A stretch of DNA of 20,313 nucleotides from contig DAOUDD010000085.1 in NCBI GenBank assembly GCA_034431765.1, positions 1 through 20,313 of the forward strand, in the 5' to 3' direction. The notes under the pieces are model-generated. The model did not search any database. It was given only the letters and a program-made list of their open reading frames with translations, and had not been told where the DNA came from. Both the position numbers and the translations under genes were made by a program. This DNA is from DASYAN01 sp034431765. Lineage in GTDB: Bacteria > Chloroflexota > Ktedonobacteria > Ktedonobacterales > Ktedonobacteraceae. The first letter of the stretch is position 1. The number at the start of each line of letters is the position of its first letter. This document shows positions 1 to 7,527 of this stretch, one piece after another.

Positions 1-615
1 CTCTACGTGTACAGTCCCGGTGGTTCAGAAGAGAAGAAACAAGGGGTACAGATCCTGAGAGAGCTAGCACGACACGTTGGTTTGTCCGTAGAAGAGAGGA
101 TTCAAGCAGCAGAAGCGCTCTACCGTTCCAGCCGTGGTGGTTCAGAAGAGAAGAAGCAAGGGGCACAGATTCTGGAAGAGCTAGCACGACATGTTGGTTT
201 ATCAGCAGGAGAGAGGATTCGAACAGCACGAGCGCTCTACCGTTCCAGCCTTGATGGTTCAGAAGAGAAGAAGCAAGGGGCACAGATCCTGGAAGAGCTA
301 GCGCAGCGATCAGACCTTGAACACAATCAGCGCTTGTATATAGCCACAATACCTATCAAACAGTACAATGTAAGTTACGCCGACAAAATCCAGGCATTCC
401 ACAAGCTCTCCACTCTGCTCTCTGAGGACGAGCTAACAAAATATATAGATGAACATTGGGATATAGAGTATATAGAGTATATGGAAATGCCTCCAGCGGA
501 GATCCCATTTATGATAGAAGCTTTAGGAATAAATTTCCTGCCATCAAAAGTAAAAGAAAGTATTTATAGTTCATTAGAGTTCTTGATACCAAATTTCGAC
601 AAAATACCCACCTGA
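1..615 (+). CDS. Tandem 39-residue helical-repeat protein, C-terminal part only
   Basis: The reading frame is open from base 1 and ends at TGA 613-615, so this is the 3' end of a longer gene. A GTG at 7 is unlikely to be the start: the residues before it (Leu-Tyr) match the end of a preceding repeat (ALYRSS). Two full repeats (19-135 and 136-252) and the first half of a third (253 to about 310) share the pattern GSEEKKQGAQILEELA, a turn, then GLSxxERIxxAxALYRSS. That is two amphipathic helices per 39 residues, TPR- or HEAT-like. A non-repetitive, more acidic C-terminal part of about 100 residues follows. Family knowledge: such solenoids usually bind proteins or act as sensor domains of large STAND-type ATPases. 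The missing N-terminus would decide this, so no function is assigned. The ending is AT-richer than the repeats. Confidence 0.75.
   Translation, partial: LYVYSPGGSEEKKQGVQILRELARHVGLSVEERIQAAEALYRSSRGGSEEKKQGAQILEELARHVGLSAGERIRTARALYRSSLDGSEEKKQGAQILEELAQRSDLEHNQRLYIATIPIKQYNVSYADKIQAFHKLSTLLSEDELTKYIDEHWDIEYIEYMEMPPAEIPFMIEALGINFLPSKVKESIYSSLEFLIPNFDKIPT
19..310 (+). repeat. 117-bp coding tandem repeat, 2.5 copies
   Basis: Copies start at 19, 136 and 253. By eye, copies 1 and 2 differ at about 15 of 117 positions, and copies 2 and 3 differ at only about 2 of their first 50. The period is a multiple of three, so gain or loss of a unit keeps the protein frame. Conservation at synonymous positions suggests recent duplication or gene conversion. 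Confidence 0.85.
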
Positions 616-1185
616 AACGTTTATCGTGACAAAATTGCTCAAAATCACCAGAACATATCGTTGTAGTCATTCTGCTTCGACACCACTAAAAAGAGGGCGA
701 TTGAGTCAGTGGGTTCCACCAACAGCTCAGGAGCATTTTTCCTCATCCAGCCTTCAATAAAATTCCAGATCACCATCATTCTTCCAACGTGATCTACTCT
801 ATCTGACACAGGCTCCTCCTGAAGTATTCCTACTAAAAAACTCTTCCAGAAATACGTCACGAGGAAGTATTCTTTTCAGCGCTCCAAATACAGTCATTCA
901 AAAGCATTCCTGTGAGGGATACATACTCTCTAACCACCGATGACGGCGCGCGGCTCACCGCCCAGGCGAGGGGAGGCAATTCATAGGTTTGAAGAAATTA
1001 AACTCGATATCATCAGTCCAGGTAGAGCAACATTAAGTGGTGAAGGCCTCACTGTTCGAGCTTGTTTTCCTTGGCTTTTTTGAGCTTTTCACCAAATACT
1101 GTAGCTCTACCCATCATGACACACTCTGTGTATTATCTCGCCCACCACTCCACTCACAAGCACACCGCTCGAACAGTTCTTCCGC
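616..1185. other. 570-bp stretch without a convincing gene
   Basis: Two short frames were seen and neither has a ribosome binding site. One is a minus-strand GTG-started frame of 71 codons at 645-860, with a stop six codons upstream. The other is a plus-strand ATG frame of 47 codons at 940-1083 that starts in a GC-rich patch (about 930-980) out of keeping with the AT-rich surroundings. Their composition is not clearly non-coding, so gene remnants are possible. No terminator-like hairpin for either flanking gene was found. Confidence 0.4.
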
Positions 1186-2046
1186 TTATTGTGGTGGATA
1201 TGGCGTTGACGCCGGTGGATACTGCGGTTGTTGCGGTGGATACTGGCCTGACGCCGGTGGATACTGCGGTTGTTGAGGCGGGTACTGGCCTGACGTTGGC
1301 GGGTATTGTGTTTGCTGTGGCGGGTACTGTGTTGATCCTGATGGATACTGACCTGATACCGGGGGATATTGTGATTGTGCTGGATATTGACTCATCGGGG
1401 GATACTGCGCAGGCGTTGATCCCAACTCACCTTGATACATATTGGGCGGATATTGCGCTGCATTTCCCTGAGTGGTTGCAGCACGCAATTGTGGCTGCTG
1501 AACCAGCTCTAGCACACCTGCCACTATAACTGCGAGCATACAGATTGCAATCAACCAGGCACCAAAGCCCCAGTTAAGAGAAATGCGAAACGACGAAGAA
1601 TTTCCCAGGAAGGTACTGTAAGCTCCCAGAGTTTCTTGGATTTTCTGATTCGCGAGCACGAAAGTGAGTATTTGTATGACAAGCGCTAAAGCACCGGCAC
1701 CGATAAAGCTATATGCAACCCAACGTGCCTGTATTGGGACTGGAGTGCGTGCACCAAAGGGTCTCCCAAGGAATAGAAAGAGTGCGGCAACAACGAAGAC
1801 AGCCAGTGCAAGCAGCACAACTACCCAGACAATTCCTGCCATCTGACCAAAGTAAGGCCCATTGTAAGTAAGCACACCCGCCACCTTATCCACATATGCT
1901 TTTATAAGGTCAGAGCCAGGCCCACTGTAATTTACACTTGGCACGCCATACGTGAAAATGAAGAACGACAACAGTGCGATAAGAGCCGCGATACCCGCAA
2001 TTAAGTAATTGCGATTTTTTGCTTGTAGAAATGGGTTTGGATTCAT
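1186..2046 (-). CDS. Four-helix membrane protein with YPP-repeat C-terminal tail
   Basis: 286 residues. Hydrophobic segments lie at about residues 14-34, 68-94, 108-132 and 158-181. They are followed by a roughly 90-residue tail rich in Gln, Tyr, Pro and Ser in which QYPP recurs about ten times. The loop between helices 1 and 2 carries small polar residues and is probably outside; the tail is then probably cytoplasmic. The ATG is preceded by GGAGGG at good spacing (2050-2055 on the plus strand). Similar proline/tyrosine-rich tails on small membrane proteins occur widely and tend to mediate weak multivalent binding, but I recognise no family. The gene is divergent from uvrC. Plus-strand frames at 1037-1529 that encode a VDTAVV-like repeat are the complement of this tail and are not genes. 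Confidence 0.8.
   Translation of the reverse strand: MNPNPFLQAKNRNYLIAGIAALIALLSFFIFTYGVPSVNYSGPGSDLIKAYVDKVAGVLTYNGPYFGQMAGIVWVVVLLALAVFVVAALFLFLGRPFGARTPVPIQARWVAYSFIGAGALALVIQILTFVLANQKIQETLGAYSTFLGNSSSFRISLNWGFGAWLIAICMLAVIVAGVLELVQQPQLRAATTQGNAAQYPPNMYQGELGSTPAQYPPMSQYPAQSQYPPVSGQYPSGSTQYPPQQTQYPPTSGQYPPQQPQYPPASGQYPPQQPQYPPASTPYPPQ
1211..1294 (-). repeat. Two tandem 42-bp units in the YPP-repeat tail
   Basis: 1211-1252 and 1253-1294 are nearly identical and each encodes the 14-residue unit SGQYPPQQPQYPPA. Looser copies of the QYPP codons continue to about 1440. The period is in frame, so the tail length can vary without a frameshift. Confidence 0.8.
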
Positions 2047-2400
2047 AAACCCTCCAGTATCCAGACGTGATTAATGTCTACTACAAAAACACTTTTCAAA
2101 AAAGAGGAAAAGACCAAACAGAACATATCTTACCTGAAAAAGATTTAAGTAGCAATCCTCTTTTCTTCATACCTTCTGTATGCAATCAAAAATACATAGT
2201 AGTAATTTTTCATCCACATGCAGAATAGAGCGACATGAATTTCTATCTTCTAGAGTAGACGCGGGATCACGAGATTTTTTGGACACGGAACCTACAGCAA
2301 AGAGTACTGCATCGACACGTTCAGTCTGAAGCGCTATAATAGGAAGACGCAGAAACAGAGCCAGTAGAACTCACTTCTCTTGTTGCAGGGTTTATATATA
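2047..2400. other. Divergent intergenic region between membrane protein gene and uvrC
   Basis: 354 bp, AT-rich. It contains the ribosome binding site of the minus-strand gene at its left end and a good sigma-70-type promoter for uvrC at 2312-2340. Upstream in-frame TTG codons at 2380 and 2383 could extend UvrC by seven residues, but ATG 2401 gives the usual UvrC N-terminus. No strong promoter for the minus gene could be picked by eye, and no other element was recognised. Confidence 0.5.
2312..2340 (+). promoter_or_regulatory. uvrC promoter
   Basis: TCGACA (2312-2317), 17-bp spacer, perfect TATAAT (2335-2340). The predicted transcript start is near 2347, giving a leader of about 54 nt. No LexA-like box was noticed overlapping it. 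Confidence 0.65.
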
Positions 2401-4482
2401 ATGAACGAAAAGATTCAATCTGTCCTGAACTCGCTTCCGCATAAACCTGGAATCTATCTGATGAAGGATGCCGAAGGGACGATTATTTATGTCGGCAAGG
2501 CGATCTCGCTCTACAACCGGGTGCGCTCGTATTTTCAGGAATCCACTGATCTCAGTCCGAAGAATCGCAGCATGGTTGCACGCATCGAAGACATCGAGTT
2601 TCTCGTTGTGCGCAACGAGGTTGAAGCGCTAGTGCTGGAGAGCAACTATATCAAGCAATATCGCCCCAAATATAACGTTCTCTTACGCGATGATAAGAAC
2701 TATCCTTATATCAAGGTGGCACTGACCGAAGACTTTCCACGTGTCTATCGCGTGCGCAGCTTCCACCACGATGGGAACCGCTACTTTGGCCCTTACACCA
2801 ATTCCGGCGCAGTCGATGCGACGCTAGATCTGCTCAACAAACTCTTTGCCTTTCGCACCTGTCGCTATGACGCGAGCGTCTGGGCACCACCACACACAGG
2901 AGAGCCACCAGCAGGCTGGAAACAAAAGTTGCTCTCCCGCCCCTGCACACAGTACTTTATCCATCGTTGCGTTGCACCATGCGTCGCCTATAGCACACGT
3001 GAGGAGTACGACGCCATTCTCAAGCAGGTCATCCTCTTCCTGGAGGGCAAGCACGACGAGGTCCTCAAAGAGCTACAGGAGAAGATGGAGCAAGCGGCAG
3101 AACAGTTGAACTTTGAGGAGGCGGCGCGGCTACGTGACCGTATTCAAGCCGTTGAGCGCATTCTTGAAAAACAACGTATCATCAATACCGAAGGGCAGGA
3201 TGATCAGGATGTGATTGCTCTAGCAAGCGGAGACGATGAGACCTGCGCACAGGTTTTCTTTTTCCGCGCTGGTAAGCTCGTCGGGCGGGAATACTTTATT
3301 CTTCAGGGCACACGCGATAGCAGTCCTGGAGAGATTATGACTTCCTTTATGCAACAGTTCTATGAAAGCTCGCCGCATATTCCTGCAGAGATTATTGCCG
3401 AGGCCGAGCCAGACGATAGCGAGGTCATCCTGGATTGGCTTAAAGGGAAACGCAAGGGTAGCAACGGCAGCACACGTAGCGCACTTACACTGACCGTTCC
3501 CAAACGTGGTGACAAATTGCGCCTGATCGAGATGGTTAAGCAGAATGCGCAGGAGGTCTTAGAGCAGCAGCGTATCAAATGGTTGAGTGACAGCCAGAAA
3601 ATTCAGATGGCACTTGAAGAGTTGCAGACGGCTCTCAATCTGGCCGCACCACCGCAGCGGATCGAGTGCTACGATATCTCGAATACGCAGGGCACCAACT
3701 CGGTTGGCGCGATGGTTGTCTTTGAAGGTGGACGGCCAAAAAACAGCGAATATCGCCGTTTCAAAATCAAGCAAGTTGAAGGGGCCAACGACTACGCGAG
3801 CCATCAAGAGGTACTGCGTCGCCGCTTTCGTAAGGTAAGCACACAACACACTCTGACACGTACGGATGACGCGAATATTCCCCCGCACGTAGGTGAGTCC
3901 ATTCCAGAGCTGCTTCAGGAGGAGCCAGAAACGATCACAGACCTGGACAATACCGAGCTTGAGCAGACGCAACAGGATGAGCAGCAGGACGACCAAAACG
4001 CTCAACTTCACCATGATTGGGCACTGCCAGACCTGGTCATCATCGACGGAGGCAAGGGACAGCTCAACGCCGCTCTCGATGTCATGCACGAGCTTTCTCT
4101 GGACATACCTATTATCGGCCTGGCCAAGGAACAGGGCTCCCACACAAAGCTTGATACAGCAGAAGAGATCTATCTTCCAGGTGCGGCAGAGCCGATCCTG
4201 CTCCCTCGTGCCTCTCAGGGACTCTACCTCTTGCAGCGCATCCGCGATGAGGCACACCGCTTCGGCATCACCTACCACCGCAAAGTACGGTCACAACGCA
4301 CCTTCAAATCCATTCTCGACGAAATACCAGGTATCGGGCCCAAACGCAAGCAGGCCTTGATGAAACACTTCGGTTCGGTCAAGGCCATCAGCGCGGCAAG
4401 TCTCGATGAACTCGCCACCCTTGATGGGATGACAAAAGACGCGGCAGAAAAGGTCAAAGAGTACATCGGGAAGATGGAATAA
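2401..4482 (+). CDS. uvrC: UvrABC excinuclease subunit C
   Basis: 693 residues. UvrC makes the 3' and 5' incisions during nucleotide excision repair in the cytoplasm after UvrA/UvrB damage recognition. Domains: GIY-YIG nuclease at about 14-93 (GIY 17-19, YVG 30-32, Arg40, Glu80); a cysteine quartet 154, 182, 190, 194 that should bind the Fe-S cluster; the UvrB-binding UVR motif at about 217-251; RNase H-like nuclease with Asp425 (YDISN), Asp549 (IIDGG) and His619 (DEAHRF); and tandem helix-hairpin-helix at 638-692. It is longer than the usual roughly 560-610 residues because of two insertions: about 16 residues between Cys154 and Cys182, and about 55 acidic, Gln-rich residues at 479-540 inside the RNase H domain. 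All catalytic residues are intact. ATG 2401 was chosen from family N-termini. AGGG lies 10 nt upstream, a weak site. Confidence 0.97.
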   Translation: MNEKIQSVLNSLPHKPGIYLMKDAEGTIIYVGKAISLYNRVRSYFQESTDLSPKNRSMVARIEDIEFLVVRNEVEALVLESNYIKQYRPKYNVLLRDDKNYPYIKVALTEDFPRVYRVRSFHHDGNRYFGPYTNSGAVDATLDLLNKLFAFRTCRYDASVWAPPHTGEPPAGWKQKLLSRPCTQYFIHRCVAPCVAYSTREEYDAILKQVILFLEGKHDEVLKELQEKMEQAAEQLNFEEAARLRDRIQAVERILEKQRIINTEGQDDQDVIALASGDDETCAQVFFFRAGKLVGREYFILQGTRDSSPGEIMTSFMQQFYESSPHIPAEIIAEAEPDDSEVILDWLKGKRKGSNGSTRSALTLTVPKRGDKLRLIEMVKQNAQEVLEQQRIKWLSDSQKIQMALEELQTALNLAAPPQRIECYDISNTQGTNSVGAMVVFEGGRPKNSEYRRFKIKQVEGANDYASHQEVLRRRFRKVSTQHTLTRTDDANIPPHVGESIPELLQEEPETITDLDNTELEQTQQDEQQDDQNAQLHHDWALPDLVIIDGGKGQLNAALDVMHELSLDIPIIGLAKEQGSHTKLDTAEEIYLPGAAEPILLPRASQGLYLLQRIRDEAHRFGITYHRKVRSQRTFKSILDEIPGIGPKRKQALMKHFGSVKAISAASLDELATLDGMTKDAAEKVKEYIGKME

Positions 4483-4510
4483 TTCTCTCACCTTCAATGT
4501 TCTCTTTAAT

Positions 4511-4526
4511 AGACTGCTAGCAGTCT
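4511..4526. promoter_or_regulatory. 16-bp perfect palindrome between uvrC and the fmdB-like gene
   Basis: AGACTGCTAGCAGTCT is a perfect inverted repeat with no loop, 28 bp after the uvrC stop and 10 bp before a TTGACA box. It lacks a following T-run, so it is a poor terminator. Its place just upstream of a -35 box fits a binding site for a dimeric regulator; this is inference. Confidence 0.4.
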
Positions 4527-4536
4527 CTATATATGA

Positions 4537-4568
4537 TTGACAACCGCAACATTTCGCAGTAGTATAAT
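4537..4568 (+). promoter_or_regulatory. Promoter of the zinc-ribbon operon
   Basis: A perfect TTGACA (4537-4542) is followed by TAGTAT (4560-4565, 17-bp spacer) overlapping TATAAT (4563-4568, 20-bp spacer). Either gives a start near 4573 and a leader of about 150 nt. Confidence 0.65.
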
Positions 4569-4596
4569 TGCAGTATCCTCACATGGACCGAATAAT

Positions 4597-4627
4597 GAGC
4601 TGTCTGAGGTAACGTATCAGCCAGCTC
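4597..4627 (+). promoter_or_regulatory. Leader hairpin upstream of the zinc-ribbon gene
   Basis: Arms 4597-4607 and 4617-4627 pair at 10 of 11 positions around a 9-nt loop (ggtaacgta). It lies within the predicted 5' untranslated region, about 100 nt before the start codon, with no T-run behind it. It could stabilise the mRNA or bind a regulator. Confidence 0.45.
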
Positions 4628-4725
4628 TCAAGTGTGTTCAGTCTATCTGAGTAATCCGAAAAGGTCAAGTGATTTTGCAACAGGAACTATCAGTAGAGAT
4701 TTTACTTTAAAAGGGATTTGGAACT

Positions 4726-5124
4726 ATGCCAACGTACGAGTATCTTTGTCAGACGTGTAGCCATCGCTTCGAGACGTGGCAGAAAATGAGCGATGAGCCT
4801 TTAACCACCTGCCCCGAGTGTGGTGCACATATCCGCCGTGTTCTCTATCCAGCAGGTGTTGTGTTTAAAGGACAGGGCTTCTACAAAACAGACTACAGCA
4901 AAAACGGCGCAAAGGCAGAAGAAAGTGCAAGCGCTAATGGCGAGAGTAAGAAGTCTGAGGGTTCTGAGGCGAATGGAACGAATGGCGCTGGCAAGACAGA
5001 AAATAAAGGTAGCAGTGCCAGCAACGATGGGAACAATGGGAAGAGCAGTGGCGAAAGCAAGCCAACTGAGAGCAAGAGCAGCAGCAGCGAGAGCAAACCC
5101 TCGACTTCGCCAGCGAGTAAGTAA
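4726..5124 (+). CDS. FmdB-family zinc-ribbon protein with low-complexity tail
   Basis: 132 residues. The N-terminal MPTYEYLCQTC start is typical of the FmdB/CxxC_CXXC_SSSS putative regulatory family. Cys8, Cys11, Cys29 and Cys32 form a four-cysteine zinc ribbon, followed by the usual VVFKGQGFYKTDY segment that ends the conserved domain near residue 58. The remaining 75 residues are a Ser/Gly/Lys/Asn/Glu-rich disordered tail. The role of the family is not settled; the name comes from an amide/formamide operon regulator, and most members are simply found near housekeeping genes. The ribosome binding site AAGGGA at 4711-4716 fits ATG 4726. The next gene begins 38 bp downstream, probably in the same transcript. 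Confidence 0.88.
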   Translation: MPTYEYLCQTCSHRFETWQKMSDEPLTTCPECGAHIRRVLYPAGVVFKGQGFYKTDYSKNGAKAEESASANGESKKSEGSEANGTNGAGKTENKGSSASNDGNNGKSSGESKPTESKSSSSESKPSTSPASK

Positions 5125-5162
5125 ACTCGAAGAGTACAGCAAGCAGAAGAAGATAGGACTGT

Positions 5163-5372
5163 ATGGCAGAATCAACGTTTGCTACTATTCAGCGTAACCA
5201 GATCGAAGCGGCGGTTGGCGAGCTACTACTGACCTCTGATTTCTATATGCGTCAATCAGTTATTGAGCGCATTCGCCACCTGATTGCTCATGCCGATCCA
5301 ACACTTGATGTGCACAATTTCAGCGAGATGGCCCAGGAAGAGCTAGAGGAATTGGGCCTGCTCAAGAAATAA
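5163..5372 (+). CDS. Small helical protein of unknown function
   Basis: 69 residues, charged and predicted mostly helical, with no cysteines, membrane segment or signal peptide. Recognisable only as a compact soluble protein with an acidic C-terminal helix (SEMAQEELEELGLLKK). I do not recognise a family. The start ATG 5163 has AGGA 4 nt upstream, tight spacing but plausible. It follows the zinc-ribbon gene by 38 bp, and the only terminator found is after it, so the two are likely cotranscribed. A partner or accessory role to the zinc-ribbon protein is conjecture. Confidence 0.7.
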   Translation: MAESTFATIQRNQIEAAVGELLLTSDFYMRQSVIERIRHLIAHADPTLDVHNFSEMAQEELEELGLLKK

Positions 5373-5470
5373 TGTGCGGCTTCTTAGAAACCTGCAGGCA
5401 AAATGCTAATAGCAACAGTGGCACCGGTTTCAGTGACTGTACTGAGACTGTACTGACACAGCGTTTTCTC

Positions 5471-5501
5471 AACATGCTGATGTAATATCAGCATGTTTTT
5501 T
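5471..5501 (+). terminator. Intrinsic terminator of the zinc-ribbon operon
   Basis: Perfect 11-bp stem (5471-5481 with 5487-5497) around the loop GTAAT, ending in a run of six T (5496-5501). Just upstream, an 11-bp tandem duplication GACTGTACTGA (5435-5456) has no evident role. Confidence 0.92.
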
Positions 5502-5646
5502 CATTGTGCAAACTGTACCACAGCATGCCCATTACTCCTATAGCGTACCCTTCACCGCAACAAAAACGTCATAGCATTGTATACTGTGTATATGCGTTCT
5601 TCAATAGCGAGTGGACAACGCCAGATCATGGAGGAGACAGCGGGTC

Positions 5647-6486
5647 ATGCAGGTGCAACAGGAAATGTCGGAACAGTCACAGGAACAAAGACTTCAGGAA
5701 TTACAGCGCCAGGTCGATGAACTCCAGACGGAGAATTTCCTGCTACGCGATCAGTTGGCTCGACGAGAACAGTTTACGGCAATGATCGCGCATGATCTCC
5801 GTAGCCCACTCTCGCCCATTATCAATTACGCACAAATGATTACCCGGCACGCTGATACTCCCGCAGACGAGAGCAAACAAGCAAAGAGACAGGCGGCCTT
5901 ACAACGTCACACGAGCATTATAGTGAGCCAGGCGAAGCGTATGAGCCGGATGGTGAACGATCTCCTGGATGCCTCCCGACTCTCGGATGGGAAATTCTCG
6001 CTCGTCTGCGAAGAATGCGATCTTGTCACCATCGCGCGTGAGATGCTAGAACAGCTTCGTCCACTTGCTCCCTATCACGAGCTCGTCCTGGAGACGACTC
6101 ACAAACACGTTCCTGGGAACTGGGATTGTGGTCGCTTACAGCAAGCTCTCGGCAACCTGCTCGACAACGCTATCAAGTACTCTGACGAGAGAACAACTAT
6201 TACAGTCTCTATCGGCGAGCATGAGCAACACATCCGTGTCAGTGTGCACAATCAAGGTACAAGCATTCCTTCAAACGATATCGGGCTCCTCTTCCGACCC
6301 TACACGCGCCTGCCTGCTACAAGTCAGCGGCAACAAGGGTCTGGTCTGGGACTGTACATCACCAAGTCGATTATTGAAGCACATGGTGGCATACTCCGTC
6401 TGGAACCGTCTAGCGAGGAGGAGCCACGTAGTACAGGTACAACCTTCACGTTTGAACTCCCCTCAGTTGTGCCCAACCAGAGTTAA
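5647..6486 (+). CDS. Soluble sensor histidine kinase, orphan
   Basis: 279 residues from ATG 5647, which has GGAGGAG at 5630-5636; an in-frame GTG at 5611 lacks such a site. An N-terminal coiled coil (about 1-42, Gln/Glu/Leu rich) leads into the HisKA domain with phospho-acceptor His49 in IAHDLRSPLSP. The HATPase_c domain has the N box NLLDNAIKYS (Asn174), a G1 region VHNQGTSI (201-207) and G2 box GSGLGLYITKS (231-241). There is no membrane segment and no PAS or GAF domain, so it should be a cytoplasmic kinase whose input comes through the coiled coil or a partner. The G1 aspartate that usually contacts adenine is replaced by Asn202. No response regulator lies in the window. A possible -10 (TATACT, 5580-5585) lacks a good -35. 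Confidence 0.9.
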   Translation: MQVQQEMSEQSQEQRLQELQRQVDELQTENFLLRDQLARREQFTAMIAHDLRSPLSPIINYAQMITRHADTPADESKQAKRQAALQRHTSIIVSQAKRMSRMVNDLLDASRLSDGKFSLVCEECDLVTIAREMLEQLRPLAPYHELVLETTHKHVPGNWDCGRLQQALGNLLDNAIKYSDERTTITVSIGEHEQHIRVSVHNQGTSIPSNDIGLLFRPYTRLPATSQRQQGSGLGLYITKSIIEAHGGILRLEPSSEEEPRSTGTTFTFELPSVVPNQS

Positions 6487-6530
6487 CCACGTCAAACGAA
6501 CGACCCTCACCTGATCTCCATTGAACATCA

Positions 6531-7136
6531 TCAACGGCTCACTGATCCCTTATAGAGCGCATGTGCTTCGAGAATACGTTGCACAATACCTTCTTCATCT
6601 CTAAAATTGCCTGCTGGAGACCAGTATTGGCTACGCCCATGTAGGTAATGGAGATGGAGTTGTGCCGTATCTCTCTTAACACAATTCAGACTCATAGCTT
6701 CGAGATGCGAAAAATGCACCATGAAGGGCACCTTGCGCATATTCACATGCTCCACAAAACCTTCTGGCAAAAGCACCAGCAATGGATCACCCCCATGTGT
6801 CTGAGCAGCCTTAGCACTAGCGATAATAATCGCTAACAAACATGCACCTACAAGAATAGCAAGGCTACCAATGCTGATAGGAGTTACTGACCCGTTTCGA
6901 TTGATAAACAACTCCAATGGTGCTTGTTGTACGCGCTGCCAGAACTGTTCCCAACTCTGAAAGTAGTTTGTTATCAGCAAGACGCCCACGCCTATTAAGG
7001 AGAACAGAAACAGCGTCAGCAAGAGCGTGACACAACCCGCAAGCAGTGGTGATGGCTTACGACCATAGAAGGCTCGCCATCCCAGAGGAATCTGCCCTTT
7101 TCGAGTAAGCGAGATAATTTGCCCAGCGTCAAGCAT
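6531..7136 (-). CDS. Two-helix membrane protein of unknown function
   Basis: 201 residues if started at the ATG at 7136, which has GGAG 8 nt upstream; an ATG ten codons further out (7166) has no ribosome binding site. Membrane segments lie at about residues 30-58 and 87-107 with a roughly 28-residue loop between them, then a soluble C-terminal domain of about 90 residues. That order (two helices, then a small beta-rich domain with FVEHVNMRKVPFMVHFSHLE) resembles YcxB-like or bacterial PH-like membrane proteins, but the match is by general appearance only. It converges on the histidine kinase gene with 44 bp between stops and no evident terminator. Confidence 0.75.
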   Translation of the reverse strand: MLDAGQIISLTRKGQIPLGWRAFYGRKPSPLLAGCVTLLLTLFLFSLIGVGVLLITNYFQSWEQFWQRVQQAPLELFINRNGSVTPISIGSLAILVGACLLAIIIASAKAAQTHGGDPLLVLLPEGFVEHVNMRKVPFMVHFSHLEAMSLNCVKRDTAQLHLHYLHGRSQYWSPAGNFRDEEGIVQRILEAHALYKGSVSR

Positions 7137-7527
7137 AGATGCGTCTCCAGATTCCTGGTTATACATAATCAGAACATATCTATGAGAAACGTTACGAATT
7201 TTTCAACAAAGAGAATAGAGGAGCTTACCAATTCTCAGTTTCGCAAGCATCAGAGAGCCACATAAATCTCATTAGAAGTACTCTTACATTAGCATACACG
7301 AAATTTCATTCTTTGGCTATATATTCATATAAAAAGCCGGGGCCTGCCCACTCTTAGTTGCATGCTTGCAAATGGCCCGTTTATAGGCTAAGACACACAT
7401 GCGAGCGAGAATGAAAAAATCCTGTATAAAAAACTGAACAAAGTTTCCAGATGTGTTATCATAAAGCATTGAATAACAGACAGGGTTGACTGACTGAATA
7501 AAAACCCTTCACATAGGGAGAAACGGC
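7137..7527. other. Divergent intergenic region, AT-rich
   Basis: 390 bp between the divergently transcribed membrane protein and TfoX-domain genes. It holds the ribosome binding sites of both. A TTGACT at 7486-7491 is a possible -35 for the right-hand gene, but no matching -10 follows at the usual distance. A short inverted repeat TTGCATGCTTGCAA is at 7359-7372. No gene or strong hairpin was found. Confidence 0.45.

Noticed and set aside
19..310. CRISPR-like array from the regular repeats at the left edge
   Set aside because: The units are 117 bp, contiguous, without spacers, and keep one open reading frame; they are coding repeats.
645..860. Minus-strand 71-codon frame
   Set aside because: Starts at GTG with no ribosome binding site, a stop lies six codons upstream, and no family is recognised. 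A gene remnant cannot be excluded.
1037..1529. Plus-strand frames with VDTAVV-type repeats
   Set aside because: They are the complement of the QYPP-repeat tail of the minus-strand membrane protein; the repeats explain the long open frames.
3559..4278. Minus-strand 239-codon frame
   Set aside because: Lies entirely within uvrC, whose motifs are intact across the region; no binding site or recognisable domain.
4511..4526. Intrinsic terminator for uvrC
   Set aside because: The palindrome has no loop and no T-run follows it, so a regulatory site is the better reading.
5504..5785. Plus-strand 93-codon frame before the kinase
   Set aside because: Overlaps the terminator tail and the kinase N-terminus in another frame; the kinase frame has the motifs and the binding site.
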